Assembly: GCF_025244825.1 (NCBI RefSeq)
Contig: NZ_CP104263.1
Location: 3,162,001-3,226,000, forward strand
Length of the DNA: 64,000 nt
Reading direction: 5' to 3'
Source: Arthrobacter jinronghuae
GTDB taxonomy: Bacteria > Actinomycetota > Actinomycetes > Actinomycetales > Micrococcaceae
Shown here: piece after piece, positions 50,621-59,770 of the stretch
Numbering within the stretch: the first letter of the stretch is position 1
Layout of the letters: each line of letters opens with the position of its first letter
Translations under genes and position numbers: made by a program
The notes under the pieces: generated by a model
Databases searched by the model: none
Told to the model about the DNA's origin: nothing
The model's input: only the letters and a program-made list of their open reading frames with translations

Positions 50621-52572
50621 TTGGCTTCGATTCCATTCTGTTCGTTGAATACTCGGGCCCGCTGGACGAACCAGTCGACCGTGCCTGGGTTCTGCAGCGA
50701 TCCGCGGTTGACCGCCTTGGCCTGGTCATACCCCAGGAACACCTTCTTCAAGGGCACCTCGATCCGCTTACCGGAGTACGTGACGGGAATGCCCGGCGCT
50801 GCCTCGATCGCGTCCGGAACGTGCCGCGCCGTCGCTCGGGAACGGATCGCGGTCCGGATCCGCGCGGCCAGGTCGTCGCTGAGTTCGACGCCGTCGGCCA
50901 GTTCGACGAACAGCGGCATCCAGTACCGTCCGCCCGGCATTTCGATCCCCAGAACGACGCCGTTACGCACTTCATCCAGGGTCTGCAGTGCGGCGTAGAT
51001 CTCCGCGCTGCCGAGCCGCACGCCGTCGCGGTTGAGCGTCGCGTCGGATCTTCCGTGCACCACCACGCCTCCGCGCGGGGTGCGGCTGATCCAGTCGCCG
51101 TGCGTCCAGACGGACGGGTCGGCTTCGAAGTACGCCGCATGGTACTTGGCGCCATCCTCATCGCCCCAGAAGCGGACCGGCATTGACGGCATCGGCCCGG
51201 TCAGCACGAGCTCGCCCACTTCGTCGTCCGCCGCCTCCCGGCCGTCCTCCGCTCGGACCTGGACGGGAGTTCCGAGCGTTGGTCCCTGCAGTTCACCGAG
51301 GTGCACGCGCTGCCACGGGTTGCCTCCGATGAAACCGCTGCAGATATCGGTGCCGCCGGAATCACTCGACAGGTGGACATCGGCCTTGACCGCGGCGTGG
51401 ACCCAGCGCCAGGTCGAGGGGGCGAGAACCGATCCCGTTGACATGATCGTGTTCAGGCACGAGAGGTCGTAACGGTCTCCCGGGCGCAGACCGGACTTCT
51501 CCACGAGGGCGAGATATGCGGCCCCGGTGGCGAGCATCGTCGCCTGCGTCTCAGCGACGAGTGCGAACTGGCGGTCGGCGTCCGGCCACACGGACGCACC
51601 GGGGAAGGTAACCACTGATGCCCCCACGCTGAGCGTGTTCGGAAGAGTGTTCCACACCATCCAGGAGGTGTTCGCTGCGGTGAAGTAGCGGTCACCCGGA
51701 CCGAGGTCGAACTGCAGCCCGATTCCCTTGGCGGATTCGAGCAGCATTCCGCCGTGTCCGTGCACGATTCCCTTCGGCGTGCCGGTGGTTCCGGAGGAGA
51801 AGAGGACCCACAAGGGGTGGTCGAACGGGAGGCGCCGGTAGTCCGCGGGTGCAGGCGGCAAGGCATCGAGGTCGTCGAGGTACACGATGTCGGTCACCGT
51901 GGGCAGCGCGGAGCCGACCGAGTCCACCAGCGGCCGGGAGTCGACCGCGCGGCCCTTGAACGTGTAGCCGGAGAAACCCAGGAGCACGCGGGGCTCGAGC
52001 GGCGCCAGCCTGTCGACGATGGCAGGTTTGGCAAAGTCGGGCGAGCACACCGACCAGATCGCGCCGAGGGATGCGGCCGCGAGCATCGCAGCGATCGCCT
52101 CGGGGATGTTCGGAAAGACGCCCGCGACGACGTCGCCCTGCTCGACGCCGAGGCCGCGGAGGCGGGCGGCGAGGGCCGCAACACGATCACGGAGACCGGG
52201 CCAGGTCCACTCGATGCGCCCGTCCTCGGACAGTCCGACGATCGCCACCTCGTCCGGCCGGGTATCCGCATGCCGCAGGACGTTCTCGGCATAGTTCAGC
52301 CGCGCCTCCGGGTACCAGACCGCACCGGGCATGCGGCGCTCCGAAAGGGCAGGTCCCACCAGCCCGTCGCCTATCAGGCCCGCATGCTCACGTACGAGAT
52401 CCCAGAATGCCCCGGGCTCCTCGACCGACCACCGCCAGAAGGCAGGGTAGTCGTCGAGGAGCACCCCGTGGCGTTCGAGGGCGAGCTCACGGAGGGCCCA
52501 CATCTGGGTGTTCCGGATGCTCTCCTCGGTGGGCGCCCAGGTGACTTCGGGCGCCCCGGACGTCTCGGTCAC
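50617..52572 (-). CDS. Acetoacetyl-CoA synthetase-like acyl-CoA ligase
   Basis: A 651-residue AMP-forming ligase of the acetoacetate-CoA ligase type. The P-loop motif is 'LFSSGTTGTPKGIVHGHGG', the A5-like motif 'SDSGGTDICSGFIGGNP', and the A8 region 'HGRSDATLNRDGVRLGSAEIY'. The catalytic Lys region 'SGKRIEVPLKK' is near the end. The N-terminal 'WYPEARLNYAENVLR' is diagnostic for AACS. It starts at GTG overlapping the FAH-family gene by 4 bp. In this operon it would activate acetoacetate or a related keto acid released after ring cleavage. Confidence 0.88.
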   Translation of the reverse strand: MTETSGAPEVTWAPTEESIRNTQMWALRELALERHGVLLDDYPAFWRWSVEEPGAFWDLVREHAGLIGDGLVGPALSERRMPGAVWYPEARLNYAENVLRHADTRPDEVAIVGLSEDGRIEWTWPGLRDRVAALAARLRGLGVEQGDVVAGVFPNIPEAIAAMLAAASLGAIWSVCSPDFAKPAIVDRLAPLEPRVLLGFSGYTFKGRAVDSRPLVDSVGSALPTVTDIVYLDDLDALPPAPADYRRLPFDHPLWVLFSSGTTGTPKGIVHGHGGMLLESAKGIGLQFDLGPGDRYFTAANTSWMVWNTLPNTLSVGASVVTFPGASVWPDADRQFALVAETQATMLATGAAYLALVEKSGLRPGDRYDLSCLNTIMSTGSVLAPSTWRWVHAAVKADVHLSSDSGGTDICSGFIGGNPWQRVHLGELQGPTLGTPVQVRAEDGREAADDEVGELVLTGPMPSMPVRFWGDEDGAKYHAAYFEADPSVWTHGDWISRTPRGGVVVHGRSDATLNRDGVRLGSAEIYAALQTLDEVRNGVVLGIEMPGGRYWMPLFVELADGVELSDDLAARIRTAIRSRATARHVPDAIEAAPGIPVTYSGKRIEVPLKKVFLGYDQAKAVNRGSLQNPGTVDWFVQRARVFNEQNGIEAK

Positions 52573-53420
52573 GATGCCGCGGTGAACTCGTTCGTAAACG
52601 AGCCGAAGCCGTCGAGGGTGCTGGTGAGGCGATAGCCCGGCCGCATCAGTATCCCGCGCGAGAGGCCCACACCCGCGGGCGTGCCTGTGAAGATGATGTC
52701 ACCGGGCAGCAGCGTCACGATCTGCGAGAGCCTGTGGATACTCTCGTCAATCGGGAAGAACAGCTGATCCGTGTCGCCGTCCTGAAGAGTGATCGTCTCT
52801 TCGCCCGGGCGCTCGAGCACCGCGTGGAACGAGATGGAGTCCCGGTTCGGGAATTCGTCCGGTGTGACCACGTACGGTCCGAACGGTCCGAAATTCGGGA
52901 ACGACTTGCCCATCGAGAACTGCGGTACGGGGGGACGGCGCTGCACAGTGCGCTCCGAATAATCCTGTCCGACGGCGATGCCGGCCACATGTTGCCAGGC
53001 ATCGGCCTTCTCGATCCGGCGGCCTTCCTTACCGATAACCACGACAATCTCGGTTTCGTAATCGACGTCGTCGCTTGGCAGTTCGACCTGTGCGTTGGGC
53101 GCTGCGAGGCTGGAGCGGAACTTCGTGAAGACGATCAGGTCATCGGGTGCCGGGATGTTGGCCTCGGCGGCGTGGTCCTTGTAGTTCACGCCGATGGCGA
53201 GCACCTGCGGAGGCCTCGGGACCGGGATGCCGAGATCGGTCGGCTCGAAGGGCATAGCCGCCGGCAGGGCGGCCGCGGCCGCCCAGGCGGCGAAGTCACT
53301 CCAGCGCTCGTAGACATCCATCGGGTCAGGCCCGAAAGCGCCGTCGGAGGCTTTGGCGATGTCGACTGCTCCCCCCTCGGTCACGAGGGAGGCACGGCCA
53401 TTCAGGTTGGCTATACGCAT
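52569..53420 (-). CDS. Fumarylacetoacetate hydrolase (FAH) family protein
   Basis: A 283-residue FAH-superfamily protein. The metal-binding E-x-E segment 'DYETEIVVVIGKEG' lies near residue 125, followed by the 'GKSFPNFGPFGPYVV' loop and the C-terminal 'LLPGDIIFTGTPAGVG', which is nearly invariant in the family. Members hydrolyse C-C bonds in acylpyruvates or fumarylacetoacetate, or decarboxylate and isomerise ring-fission products. GGAGG precedes the ATG. It lies three bases after the extradiol dioxygenase stop. Confidence 0.9.
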   Translation of the reverse strand: MRIANLNGRASLVTEGGAVDIAKASDGAFGPDPMDVYERWSDFAAWAAAAALPAAMPFEPTDLGIPVPRPPQVLAIGVNYKDHAAEANIPAPDDLIVFTKFRSSLAAPNAQVELPSDDVDYETEIVVVIGKEGRRIEKADAWQHVAGIAVGQDYSERTVQRRPPVPQFSMGKSFPNFGPFGPYVVTPDEFPNRDSISFHAVLERPGEETITLQDGDTDQLFFPIDESIHRLSQIVTLLPGDIIFTGTPAGVGLSRGILMRPGYRLTSTLDGFGSFTNEFTAAS

Positions 53421-53423
53421 GTG

Positions 53424-54113
53424 TCAGGCCTCCGCTGCGAGCGGGAAGGGAACTCCGCGCAGGAGCTCGGGGTTCGCCGCGATCTTCTCTGCCCAACGGT
53501 CGGGGAACGACGGGTTGGGAACCTCGACGGCGGGACGGAACTCACCGGCATAAGCCCGGCGGTGAATCTCCTCGTGATCCATCCCCGCCTCGCGTGCGGC
53601 AACCAGCTTGTCCGGGTCGAACTGCGGTCCGAGCTGGTCCTCCGCGAACTCGCGTGATGCCCACATCCACTCGCTCGACTTGCCCCAGTCATGGAAGTTG
53701 TCCACCTGGATCTCGATGCCGTTCCCGTCCGGGTCGGTGTAGTACATGGACATCGTCATGCCATGGTCCATGTTGAAGGCGGGCAGGATGTCCTGGTCCC
53801 GCAGGCGGACGTAGTTGTCCAGCCACGAGTCGAAGTCGGGGTATTCGAACGCCGTGTGGTGGATCCCGGCCGAGTGGGGTTTGTCCACCGGCGGGACCGT
53901 GCCGGGGATGCGGAGAAGTGCGATGCGGTGGTTCGCCTCATCGTTAACCAGCCAGGCGGCGTTCTCCGAGTAGAAGATCGGCTGCAGGCCGCAAACGGCC
54001 TCGTAGAATTTCACCATGGGGTCGATCTCCATGGTCATGAAGGTCGCGTGGTGGAGTTTGGGGGCGCGGATAGGGCGCGGTTTCGGCGTGGTGGCATAGA
54101 CGGACTGGGACAT
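53424..54113 (-). CDS. VOC-family type I extradiol dioxygenase-like protein
   Basis: A 229-residue vicinal-oxygen-chelate protein. The metal triad is intact: His22 in L-H-H-A, His86 in I-H-H-T-A-F and Glu134 in G-N-G-I-E-I. This is the 2-His-1-Glu set of iron-dependent catechol-type extradiol dioxygenases. A C-terminal tail of about 75 residues follows the domain. It would cleave the ring of a catecholic intermediate. ATGs lie at 54116 and 54113; GAAGGA spacing favours the second. It is followed three bases later by the FAH-family gene. Confidence 0.85.
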   Translation of the reverse strand: MSQSVYATTPKPRPIRAPKLHHATFMTMEIDPMVKFYEAVCGLQPIFYSENAAWLVNDEANHRIALLRIPGTVPPVDKPHSAGIHHTAFEYPDFDSWLDNYVRLRDQDILPAFNMDHGMTMSMYYTDPDGNGIEIQVDNFHDWGKSSEWMWASREFAEDQLGPQFDPDKLVAAREAGMDHEEIHRRAYAGEFRPAVEVPNPSFPDRWAEKIAANPELLRGVPFPLAAEA

Positions 54114-54190
54114 CATTGTTCCTTCACTCGGCGGCTGCGCTGCAGCCGATTCATTGCTGTACTTGCGGCTCGGTTTTGTAAGGAGGGCCC

Positions 54191-54691
54191 TCAGGCCGCC
54201 GGCTCCACGGGGGTGAAGTGACCGAACCGGCGGTGCTGATAAACGAGGCCGGCGACATCGAAGCTGTCCGCAGCACCGACGAGACCCGTCACGATCGTGT
54301 GATCGCCCGCCCGCACCAGGTCCACGACCTGACACGCTGCCCACGACGCGATGCCGGCAATACGCGGCAATCCCTGATCCATCACCCAATCCACGCCGGC
54401 GAACCGGTCGAGCCCACGCCTTGCGAAGGTCGAGGCGATCCCCGCCTGGTCGAAGGCGAGGACGTTGAGACCGAACCGCCCGGACCGCGTGATCAACTCG
54501 AGCAGGTCTGAGTCGTGTTGAAGCGACACGAGGACCATCGGTGGATCCAGGGACAACGATGCGAACGCACTGACCGTTGTCCCATGCGGGACACCGAGAG
54601 TGGTCGTCACGATGGAGACGGGCGTGGCGACGGCTCCCATGGCTGCCCGGAATGCCTGCGGATCAACGGAAACTTCTGTATGCGTATCCAC
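54191..54691 (-). CDS. Flavin reductase family protein
   Basis: A 166-residue HpaC/NtaB-type flavin reductase: 'FRAAMGAVATPVSIVTTTLGVPHGTTVSAFASLSLDPPMVLVSL' is the diagnostic FMN-binding core, and 'GRFGLNVL' follows. It reduces FMN or FAD with NAD(P)H and hands it to the group D monooxygenases. The GTG at 54691 has a perfect GAGGAGG five bases upstream, whereas an in-frame ATG at 54715 sits in the promoter without a ribosome site. It has its own promoter in the gap after the NTF2-like gene. Confidence 0.9.
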   Translation of the reverse strand: MDTHTEVSVDPQAFRAAMGAVATPVSIVTTTLGVPHGTTVSAFASLSLDPPMVLVSLQHDSDLLELITRSGRFGLNVLAFDQAGIASTFARRGLDRFAGVDWVMDQGLPRIAGIASWAACQVVDLVRAGDHTIVTGLVGAADSFDVAGLVYQHRRFGHFTPVEPAA

Positions 54692-54712
54692 CGGTACCTC
54701 CTCATTGAGATT

Positions 54713-54750
54713 CATAGTCGTACTGTACGGTGTAGTGCAGATAAGCGCAA
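54713..54750 (-). promoter_or_regulatory. Promoter with CGTACAGTACG operator (island promoter 2)
   Basis: On the minus strand, -35 TTGCGC (54750-54745) and -10 TACAGT (54727-54722) are 17 bp apart. The -10 is centred in the perfect palindrome CGTAC-A-GTACG. It drives the flavin reductase and, downstream, the dioxygenase-FAH-ligase-hydroxylase-thiolase genes. Confidence 0.7.
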
Positions 54751-54755
54751 TGGGT

Positions 54756-55409
54756 TTATTCCGGCGGCGCGGGGAACGTGTCGTACGGCTCCGGGGCGAG
54801 CGGGAGCTCACGGGGGTCCCAGACCGGCGAGTAGGGCACCTGCCCGCGGGGCGGAGCATCTGGTCCGTTCTCGTCGTAGGGCGGCAGAGGCGGGATCAGC
54901 TGCGCAGCGGCATCCGTGAAGCTGGCGCTGTAGTCCGTGATGAAGGTGGCCGAGAGCCGGAAGTGCCAGAGCCGCCAGGCATCGTCTTCACGGACGAAAT
55001 CCGCCGAGTACCGTCCCCAGTACCAAAGCGCCCGAAGCGGGTTGCCTTCAACCCAGCCGAGGTGATGCGCCTCGGCGCCCGGTGAGATCCATGCCGCCGA
55101 AGCGGTGCGCCCGTCCTGGGCAACTTCCACCACCGGAGTCGTGAGCAGGTGCTCAACGTACTCACCGGTCAGATCGCGCGAGGGCGCCTTCATCGGGGGC
55201 GGCGCCCACGCTCTCCGGGCGGCGTCCGGCCCGGTGAACGTACCGAACGGCATCTCCACAACCAGGTCCTCCCGGTCCGCGAACAGCGGTGGAATCAGGT
55301 CATCCCGATAGGCCGAGTGGTAGAACGCATAGCGCCCCATGAGGTTTTCGATTTCATGAACAGCTTCGAGGCGCTCCAGTCGGCGGGTAATATCTGCGAG
55401 TTCGGACAT
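54756..55409 (-). CDS. NTF2/SnoaL-like family protein (paralogue of 47108-47761)
   Basis: A 217-residue protein of exactly the same length and layout as the one at 47108-47761: 'IENLMGRYAFYHSAY', 'WISPGAEAHHLGWVEGNPLRALWYWGRYSADF' and 'EPYDTFPAPPE' at the end. The conserved His pair in 'EAHHLGW' suggests catalytic use. AAAGGG precedes the ATG. It follows the paralogous monooxygenase gene by 41 bp, so the pairing of the two gene types is conserved between the copies. Confidence 0.82.
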   Translation of the reverse strand: MSELADITRRLERLEAVHEIENLMGRYAFYHSAYRDDLIPPLFADREDLVVEMPFGTFTGPDAARRAWAPPPMKAPSRDLTGEYVEHLLTTPVVEVAQDGRTASAAWISPGAEAHHLGWVEGNPLRALWYWGRYSADFVREDDAWRLWHFRLSATFITDYSASFTDAAAQLIPPLPPYDENGPDAPPRGQVPYSPVWDPRELPLAPEPYDTFPAPPE

Positions 55410-55450
55410 GATGCCCTTTCGTAACGGAGGGGATGGAGGGGCGACGTCGA

Positions 55451-56638
55451 TTAAAAGAGGGGCTCGGGGAAGTCGCCGAGATCCTGCCCGAGGAGGACAC
55501 CGCCGGCAACAGCGCTCATGGTCATGAAATCTGCGGACGCATGATTGCGGATGACCTGCACATCCCTGCAGATGCGCTCCAGCGGGTCACCCGTGCGGAA
55601 GATAGAGGCCCCCGACGAGCGCACCACCAGGTCCACTGCAGCAAATGCCTTGGTGCCCGCCCCGGTGAGACCCAGGTTGATCACGGCGCGGTTCTCAAGG
55701 CTTGCCTCCTGCGAGCGCTCAGGCCCGTAGATGGCGGCCGTCATTTCGAGTGCGTCCCTCATCTGCAGCTCCGCGACGTGCAGCAGGTCCCACGCGTGGG
55801 CGTATGCCGATCGCACCAGCGGCTCATCCACGATTCGCTGCCCGGTCTGCATGCGGACACGCTTACCGGCATTTCCACGGAACAGCTCCAGGGCCGCATC
55901 CGCGGTGCCGAGCGCAACTGCAGCCTGGATGACAGGCAGAATGCGGTTGACGGGGTACGCAGCGAGCGGGTAACCGGGGTGTAGCGCAGCAGCCCGTTCC
56001 GAGTCAGCGGAGAACAACGCGAACTCAATCGTTCGGTGCGCGGGAACGAAGACGTCCTTTGCCTCTACATCGTTGCTCCCGGTGCCCTTCATACCGGGGA
56101 CCTGCCACGTGTCGATCACCGTCACGTCCTCGATGGGCACCGCCACCGAGAGCGGCCCGGTTGGAGAAACGGCGCTGACCATCACCCATTGGGCGTGCAT
56201 CACAGCGGAGGCGAAGCGCCAGCGACCGCTGACCAGGTAGCCGCCCTCGGTCGTCACCGCCGTTCCGGGAGGGGTGGCCGCCGCCGCTGCCAGCGCGTAC
56301 GTGCCGCCCTGGAAGAAGTCGGCCTGCGCCTGTGCCCCATAACGAGCGAGCAGGAGATTGTGGGCCATGAGGAACGCGCCGACCCACCCGGCTGACGCGT
56401 CGCCCCGGGACAGGGTCCGGACGATGTCCACGTACTCGATGAGGTCGATCTGGGAGCCGCCCAGCGTGGCTGGGAGCATCGCGCTGAATAGGCCTGCCCT
56501 TTCGAAGTCGGAGATCGTTTCGTCCGGGAGGCGGCGAAGCTCCTCGGTCTCGGCCGCACGCTCCCTCAGCAGGGGCACCAGTGCTTCGGCATTCGACAGG
56601 AGTTCGGCAGGGAGGGGGGCGGTAAGCAGAGGGGACAT
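55451..56638 (-). CDS. Acyl-CoA-dehydrogenase-like flavin-dependent monooxygenase (paralogue of 45879-47066)
   Basis: A 395-residue group D monooxygenase, the same length as its paralogue and, by eye, about half identical. Shared stretches include 'LSRGDASAGW', 'VPGMKGTGSND', 'GKRVRMQT' and 'GASIFRTGDPLERI'. It should use reduced flavin from the reductase encoded downstream. The divergence from its paralogue suggests a different substrate or step rather than a recent copy. Confidence 0.85.
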   Translation of the reverse strand: MSPLLTAPLPAELLSNAEALVPLLRERAAETEELRRLPDETISDFERAGLFSAMLPATLGGSQIDLIEYVDIVRTLSRGDASAGWVGAFLMAHNLLLARYGAQAQADFFQGGTYALAAAAATPPGTAVTTEGGYLVSGRWRFASAVMHAQWVMVSAVSPTGPLSVAVPIEDVTVIDTWQVPGMKGTGSNDVEAKDVFVPAHRTIEFALFSADSERAAALHPGYPLAAYPVNRILPVIQAAVALGTADAALELFRGNAGKRVRMQTGQRIVDEPLVRSAYAHAWDLLHVAELQMRDALEMTAAIYGPERSQEASLENRAVINLGLTGAGTKAFAAVDLVVRSSGASIFRTGDPLERICRDVQVIRNHASADFMTMSAVAGGVLLGQDLGDFPEPLF

Positions 56639-56751
56639 AACGGGGAACCTTTTCTTGGTGATGGGACGTGGGTGATGGAGAGAGTGGTGAGATGGCTGTT
56701 CGCGTCACGGATGCCGGCGGGTGTCCGCCAGCGGGGTGACGTATCGGGGAC

Positions 56752-58272
56752 TCAGTCAGTAGGTCGGGGCTCGACCAGCGTTTCCTCGTCATGAACGGCA
56801 GGTCCCGTCCACGGGGCGGGGAACTTCGGCAGAAGGGCGGCGCACGCTACCGCGATGACGCCCAGCACAACGAGTACGAGCATCGGCGCGGCGTAGCTTC
56901 CCGTAGCTGCCTGAAGCGCACTGAAGAGGTACGGGGACGCCGCAAGTGCAACACCCGTAACCGCGAGCGTCATGCCTTGGAGCGCTGCGAAGGACTTCAT
57001 CCCGAAATACTTGGCGATCAGCGCCGGACCCAGGGCCGACTCCACGCCCGCGATGATGCCGAGCAGTCCCATAGAGAGATAGACGAGCACCAGGGAACCA
57101 CCGTTACCGAGTGCGAGCAGGAGACCCAGCGGTGCGCCGAGGAGAAGCAGCGCCACGACCCACGGGCGGCGTGTGCGGTCAAGAGTGGTACCCCCGGCAA
57201 GCAGTCCAATGATTGACGTGCTGGCGAGTACCGAAAGCGAGACCGAGACGGCGGCGGGATTGACACCGGACTGACCGAAGAAATCCACTGCGTTCTGACG
57301 CATCGCGATAGGCCCGGTCCCAGCGAGGACGAGGAAGAGGATGAGTAGAATCCACGGTCGTGTCAAAATCGCCTTCCGGAACGGCACCCCCGGAAGAGAA
57401 GCGTCGACTGCCTTGGGCAGAGGAACGTGCGCAGTGACCTTGGGCTCGGAGATGAGCCAGAGCACGGTGGGGATTCCGATGACGGCGACCGCGATGGCGG
57501 TGGCGAGGTAGGTGCCGTCCCAGCCAAGGCCCGCGAAGACCCCGGCGTCGACGCTAGGCATAGGCGCACCGCCCGCGTCACCAGGCGGAACCAGACCGCC
57601 GCTTCCGGAGTCTGCGGGGGGCTCGGCTCCCGCCGGCGCCTCGCCTGCCGGGGGCACCCCGCCTGTCTGGGGCGCGGCGTTCCCATTAATAAGCCACTGG
57701 AACAGAGGAGATGAGATCGCTGCGATCACGCCGGACGTCACGCCGACGAGGCCGAAACCAATACCACGATGCGCCGGGAACCACCCGGAGATGACTTTGA
57801 ACACCACCCCCAGGCTCGCGCTGAAGCCACAGATTGCTGTGAGGGTAAGAAGCACACCGAGCAGCCATGTGGTGGTGCCGGCGACCGGAACCAAGGCCAT
57901 AAAAACCGCATAGAGAATGATGGACGGCAAAGCGACCGTCCGGGCGCCGTGGCGGTCGACCCAGCGTCCGAGGAAGGGAAGGAACAATGGTCCGACGAGC
58001 AGCGGAATGCTGACGAACAGAAGTATCCCGTCCTGCGGCCGTGTACCTGTGCTCATCGCGTAGGCCGGAACAATAAAGGGGGTCATCGCAGCCAGGGCTG
58101 CAGGACTCACGGCGACCAGCAGAAGACTGCCGATCAGCGCCGCCTTGGCCCGACCCGGGGCCTTCAGGAAGTCGACGGCGTATTGTTTGAAGCTGATTTT
58201 CGCTGCGTCGTCGAGCAGGGGCACGGGCTGCGGAACGCTCGACGCCGGCACAACTGGATGATCTTTCTGCAT
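56752..58272 (-). CDS. MFS transporter with a long disordered central loop
   Basis: A 506-residue transporter with about 12 helices. It resembles the oxalate/formate and monocarboxylate-type MFS proteins: 'FLPFLGRWVDRHGARTVALPS' in the 2-3 loop and 'GIIAGVESALGPALIAKYFGMKSFAALQG' in the second half. The central cytoplasmic or outer loop (about residues 208-260) is extended and Pro/Gly/Ala-rich with acidic residues. AAGGAG precedes the ATG. Its place in the island makes it the likely importer of the starting compound. Confidence 0.87.
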   Translation of the reverse strand: MQKDHPVVPASSVPQPVPLLDDAAKISFKQYAVDFLKAPGRAKAALIGSLLLVAVSPAALAAMTPFIVPAYAMSTGTRPQDGILLFVSIPLLVGPLFLPFLGRWVDRHGARTVALPSIILYAVFMALVPVAGTTTWLLGVLLTLTAICGFSASLGVVFKVISGWFPAHRGIGFGLVGVTSGVIAAISSPLFQWLINGNAAPQTGGVPPAGEAPAGAEPPADSGSGGLVPPGDAGGAPMPSVDAGVFAGLGWDGTYLATAIAVAVIGIPTVLWLISEPKVTAHVPLPKAVDASLPGVPFRKAILTRPWILLILFLVLAGTGPIAMRQNAVDFFGQSGVNPAAVSVSLSVLASTSIIGLLAGGTTLDRTRRPWVVALLLLGAPLGLLLALGNGGSLVLVYLSMGLLGIIAGVESALGPALIAKYFGMKSFAALQGMTLAVTGVALAASPYLFSALQAATGSYAAPMLVLVVLGVIAVACAALLPKFPAPWTGPAVHDEETLVEPRPTD

Positions 58273-58364
58273 CGGGACTCCTTGTGGTCGGTTGTCGCCG
58301 GCGTCGACCTTGACGCCTGCGCTTTCACCTGCTGGGGCACGAGGGCGAACCCCCGGGACACGAC

Positions 58365-59735
58365 TTAGGGGCGCGGGGGTGCTGCCGGAGGACGCCCGCC
58401 CTTGGGTGCAGTGACGGGCGAACTTATCGCCGCCATCATCGGAAAAGGTGCAAGACCGAACATCGCCCGGCCATTGATCTCAGCCATCGGATCGATCCGG
58501 AACGCCCCATGCGTGGCCAGGACGTGGATGTCCCGGACCGCGCGCTGGATCGGGTTGGAGAGGGAAACCGCCGACGATCCCAGAGCGAGGAGGAGCCCGT
58601 CCACTGTGTGGAGGCACTGGTGGATCAGGTGGACGAGATCCATCGTGATTTCGGGTTCTTCAGACGGGAGATAGTCCTCACCTGTGAGCGCCCGCCGATC
58701 CGCCTCGTCCATGTGCCGGGCGAGAACGGCGTCCGCCGCGTTGATGGCCGCACGCGCTTTGCCGGCGACCATCTGGATCGAGGCCATTTCCGACATAGTC
58801 GGGTAGGGCAGATTGAACGGCGGACGCTTCGCGGCCTGCGCCAGGAACGAGTCCAGTGCCCCCTGTGCGATCCCGATGGCCAAGGCGGCGAACGCGCCGC
58901 TGCTGCCGATCATCATCCCGAACGCTCCGTGCTTGAAGCCCAACCCCGAGTAGGCGCCGCGAAGTGAATCGCTCAAACGCGGAAGGTCAGCGGTGTGGAC
59001 GACGCGGTAGTCGGGGACGAAGATCTCCTCATCCGCCCGGATGCTGTTCGAGTTCGTTGCCTGAAGCCCCATAACATGCCAGTCGTCGACGATCGTGTAC
59101 TGGTCCCTGGACAGGACACCCATTGCGCGTCGCCGCTCGCCGCTTGCCGGGTCGTCATACTCGAAACCAACGGAGCCCCAGGCAGCGTGCTTGCTGCCGC
59201 TGCCGAACGACCACTTGCCCTTCACCTGGTAGCCGCCGGCCACCTTGCGGCCGTCGCCGACCTTCGGTGCGAAGACGGTCGCACCGAACACGAGCGGACC
59301 GACCCATTCGTCCATTCCCGCAAGTACTTCGTCGCGGAGCTTCGCATCGAATCCAAGGATGTTCCGGGTTGCGCTCGAGACGATTACCAGCCAGGCGGCT
59401 GCCGCATCGCCCAGGCCGAGTGTCCGCACGACCTCCGCAGTGTCGCGGGCCCCGAGTGCGTAGCCGCCCAACTCTGTGGGGATCGTGATTTTGAAGGCAC
59501 CGACCCGATTCACCGCCTCCAGGGTGGCAGGAGTCAGTGCGCCGAGCGCTTCCCCCTCGGCGGCCTGTTGGCGCAGCAACGGGAGGAGCTGGACAATCTC
59601 GTCCCGCATTCGGCGACCCTCATCACTCAGGTACGGCGACTCGGGGAACTTCGCCCTGGTGGTGGAAGGCCCGTCCGGCAGGATCGGCTCTCCGTTGGGG
59701 ATACCTGCCGGCGGCATTGTGCGTGATGTTGTCAT
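58365..59735 (-). CDS. Acyl-CoA-dehydrogenase-like flavin-dependent monooxygenase (second subtype)
   Basis: A 456-residue group D monooxygenase with a longer N-terminus than the 395-residue type. Markers are 'GGYALGARDTAEVVRTLGLGDAAAAWLVIV', 'YQVKGKWSFGSGSKHAAWGSVG' and 'WHVMGLQATNSNSIRADEEIFVPDYR'. The Pro-rich C-terminus is unusual. The ATG at 59735 follows a weak ribosome site; the longer frame upstream is the antiframe of the reductase gene region. Its closest relative in the window is the product of 62657-63988. Confidence 0.83.
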   Translation of the reverse strand: MTTSRTMPPAGIPNGEPILPDGPSTTRAKFPESPYLSDEGRRMRDEIVQLLPLLRQQAAEGEALGALTPATLEAVNRVGAFKITIPTELGGYALGARDTAEVVRTLGLGDAAAAWLVIVSSATRNILGFDAKLRDEVLAGMDEWVGPLVFGATVFAPKVGDGRKVAGGYQVKGKWSFGSGSKHAAWGSVGFEYDDPASGERRRAMGVLSRDQYTIVDDWHVMGLQATNSNSIRADEEIFVPDYRVVHTADLPRLSDSLRGAYSGLGFKHGAFGMMIGSSGAFAALAIGIAQGALDSFLAQAAKRPPFNLPYPTMSEMASIQMVAGKARAAINAADAVLARHMDEADRRALTGEDYLPSEEPEITMDLVHLIHQCLHTVDGLLLALGSSAVSLSNPIQRAVRDIHVLATHGAFRIDPMAEINGRAMFGLAPFPMMAAISSPVTAPKGGRPPAAPPRP

Positions 59736-59770
59736 CGAGGGATCCAATCTCTTCTTTGAGGCTTCCGTGA

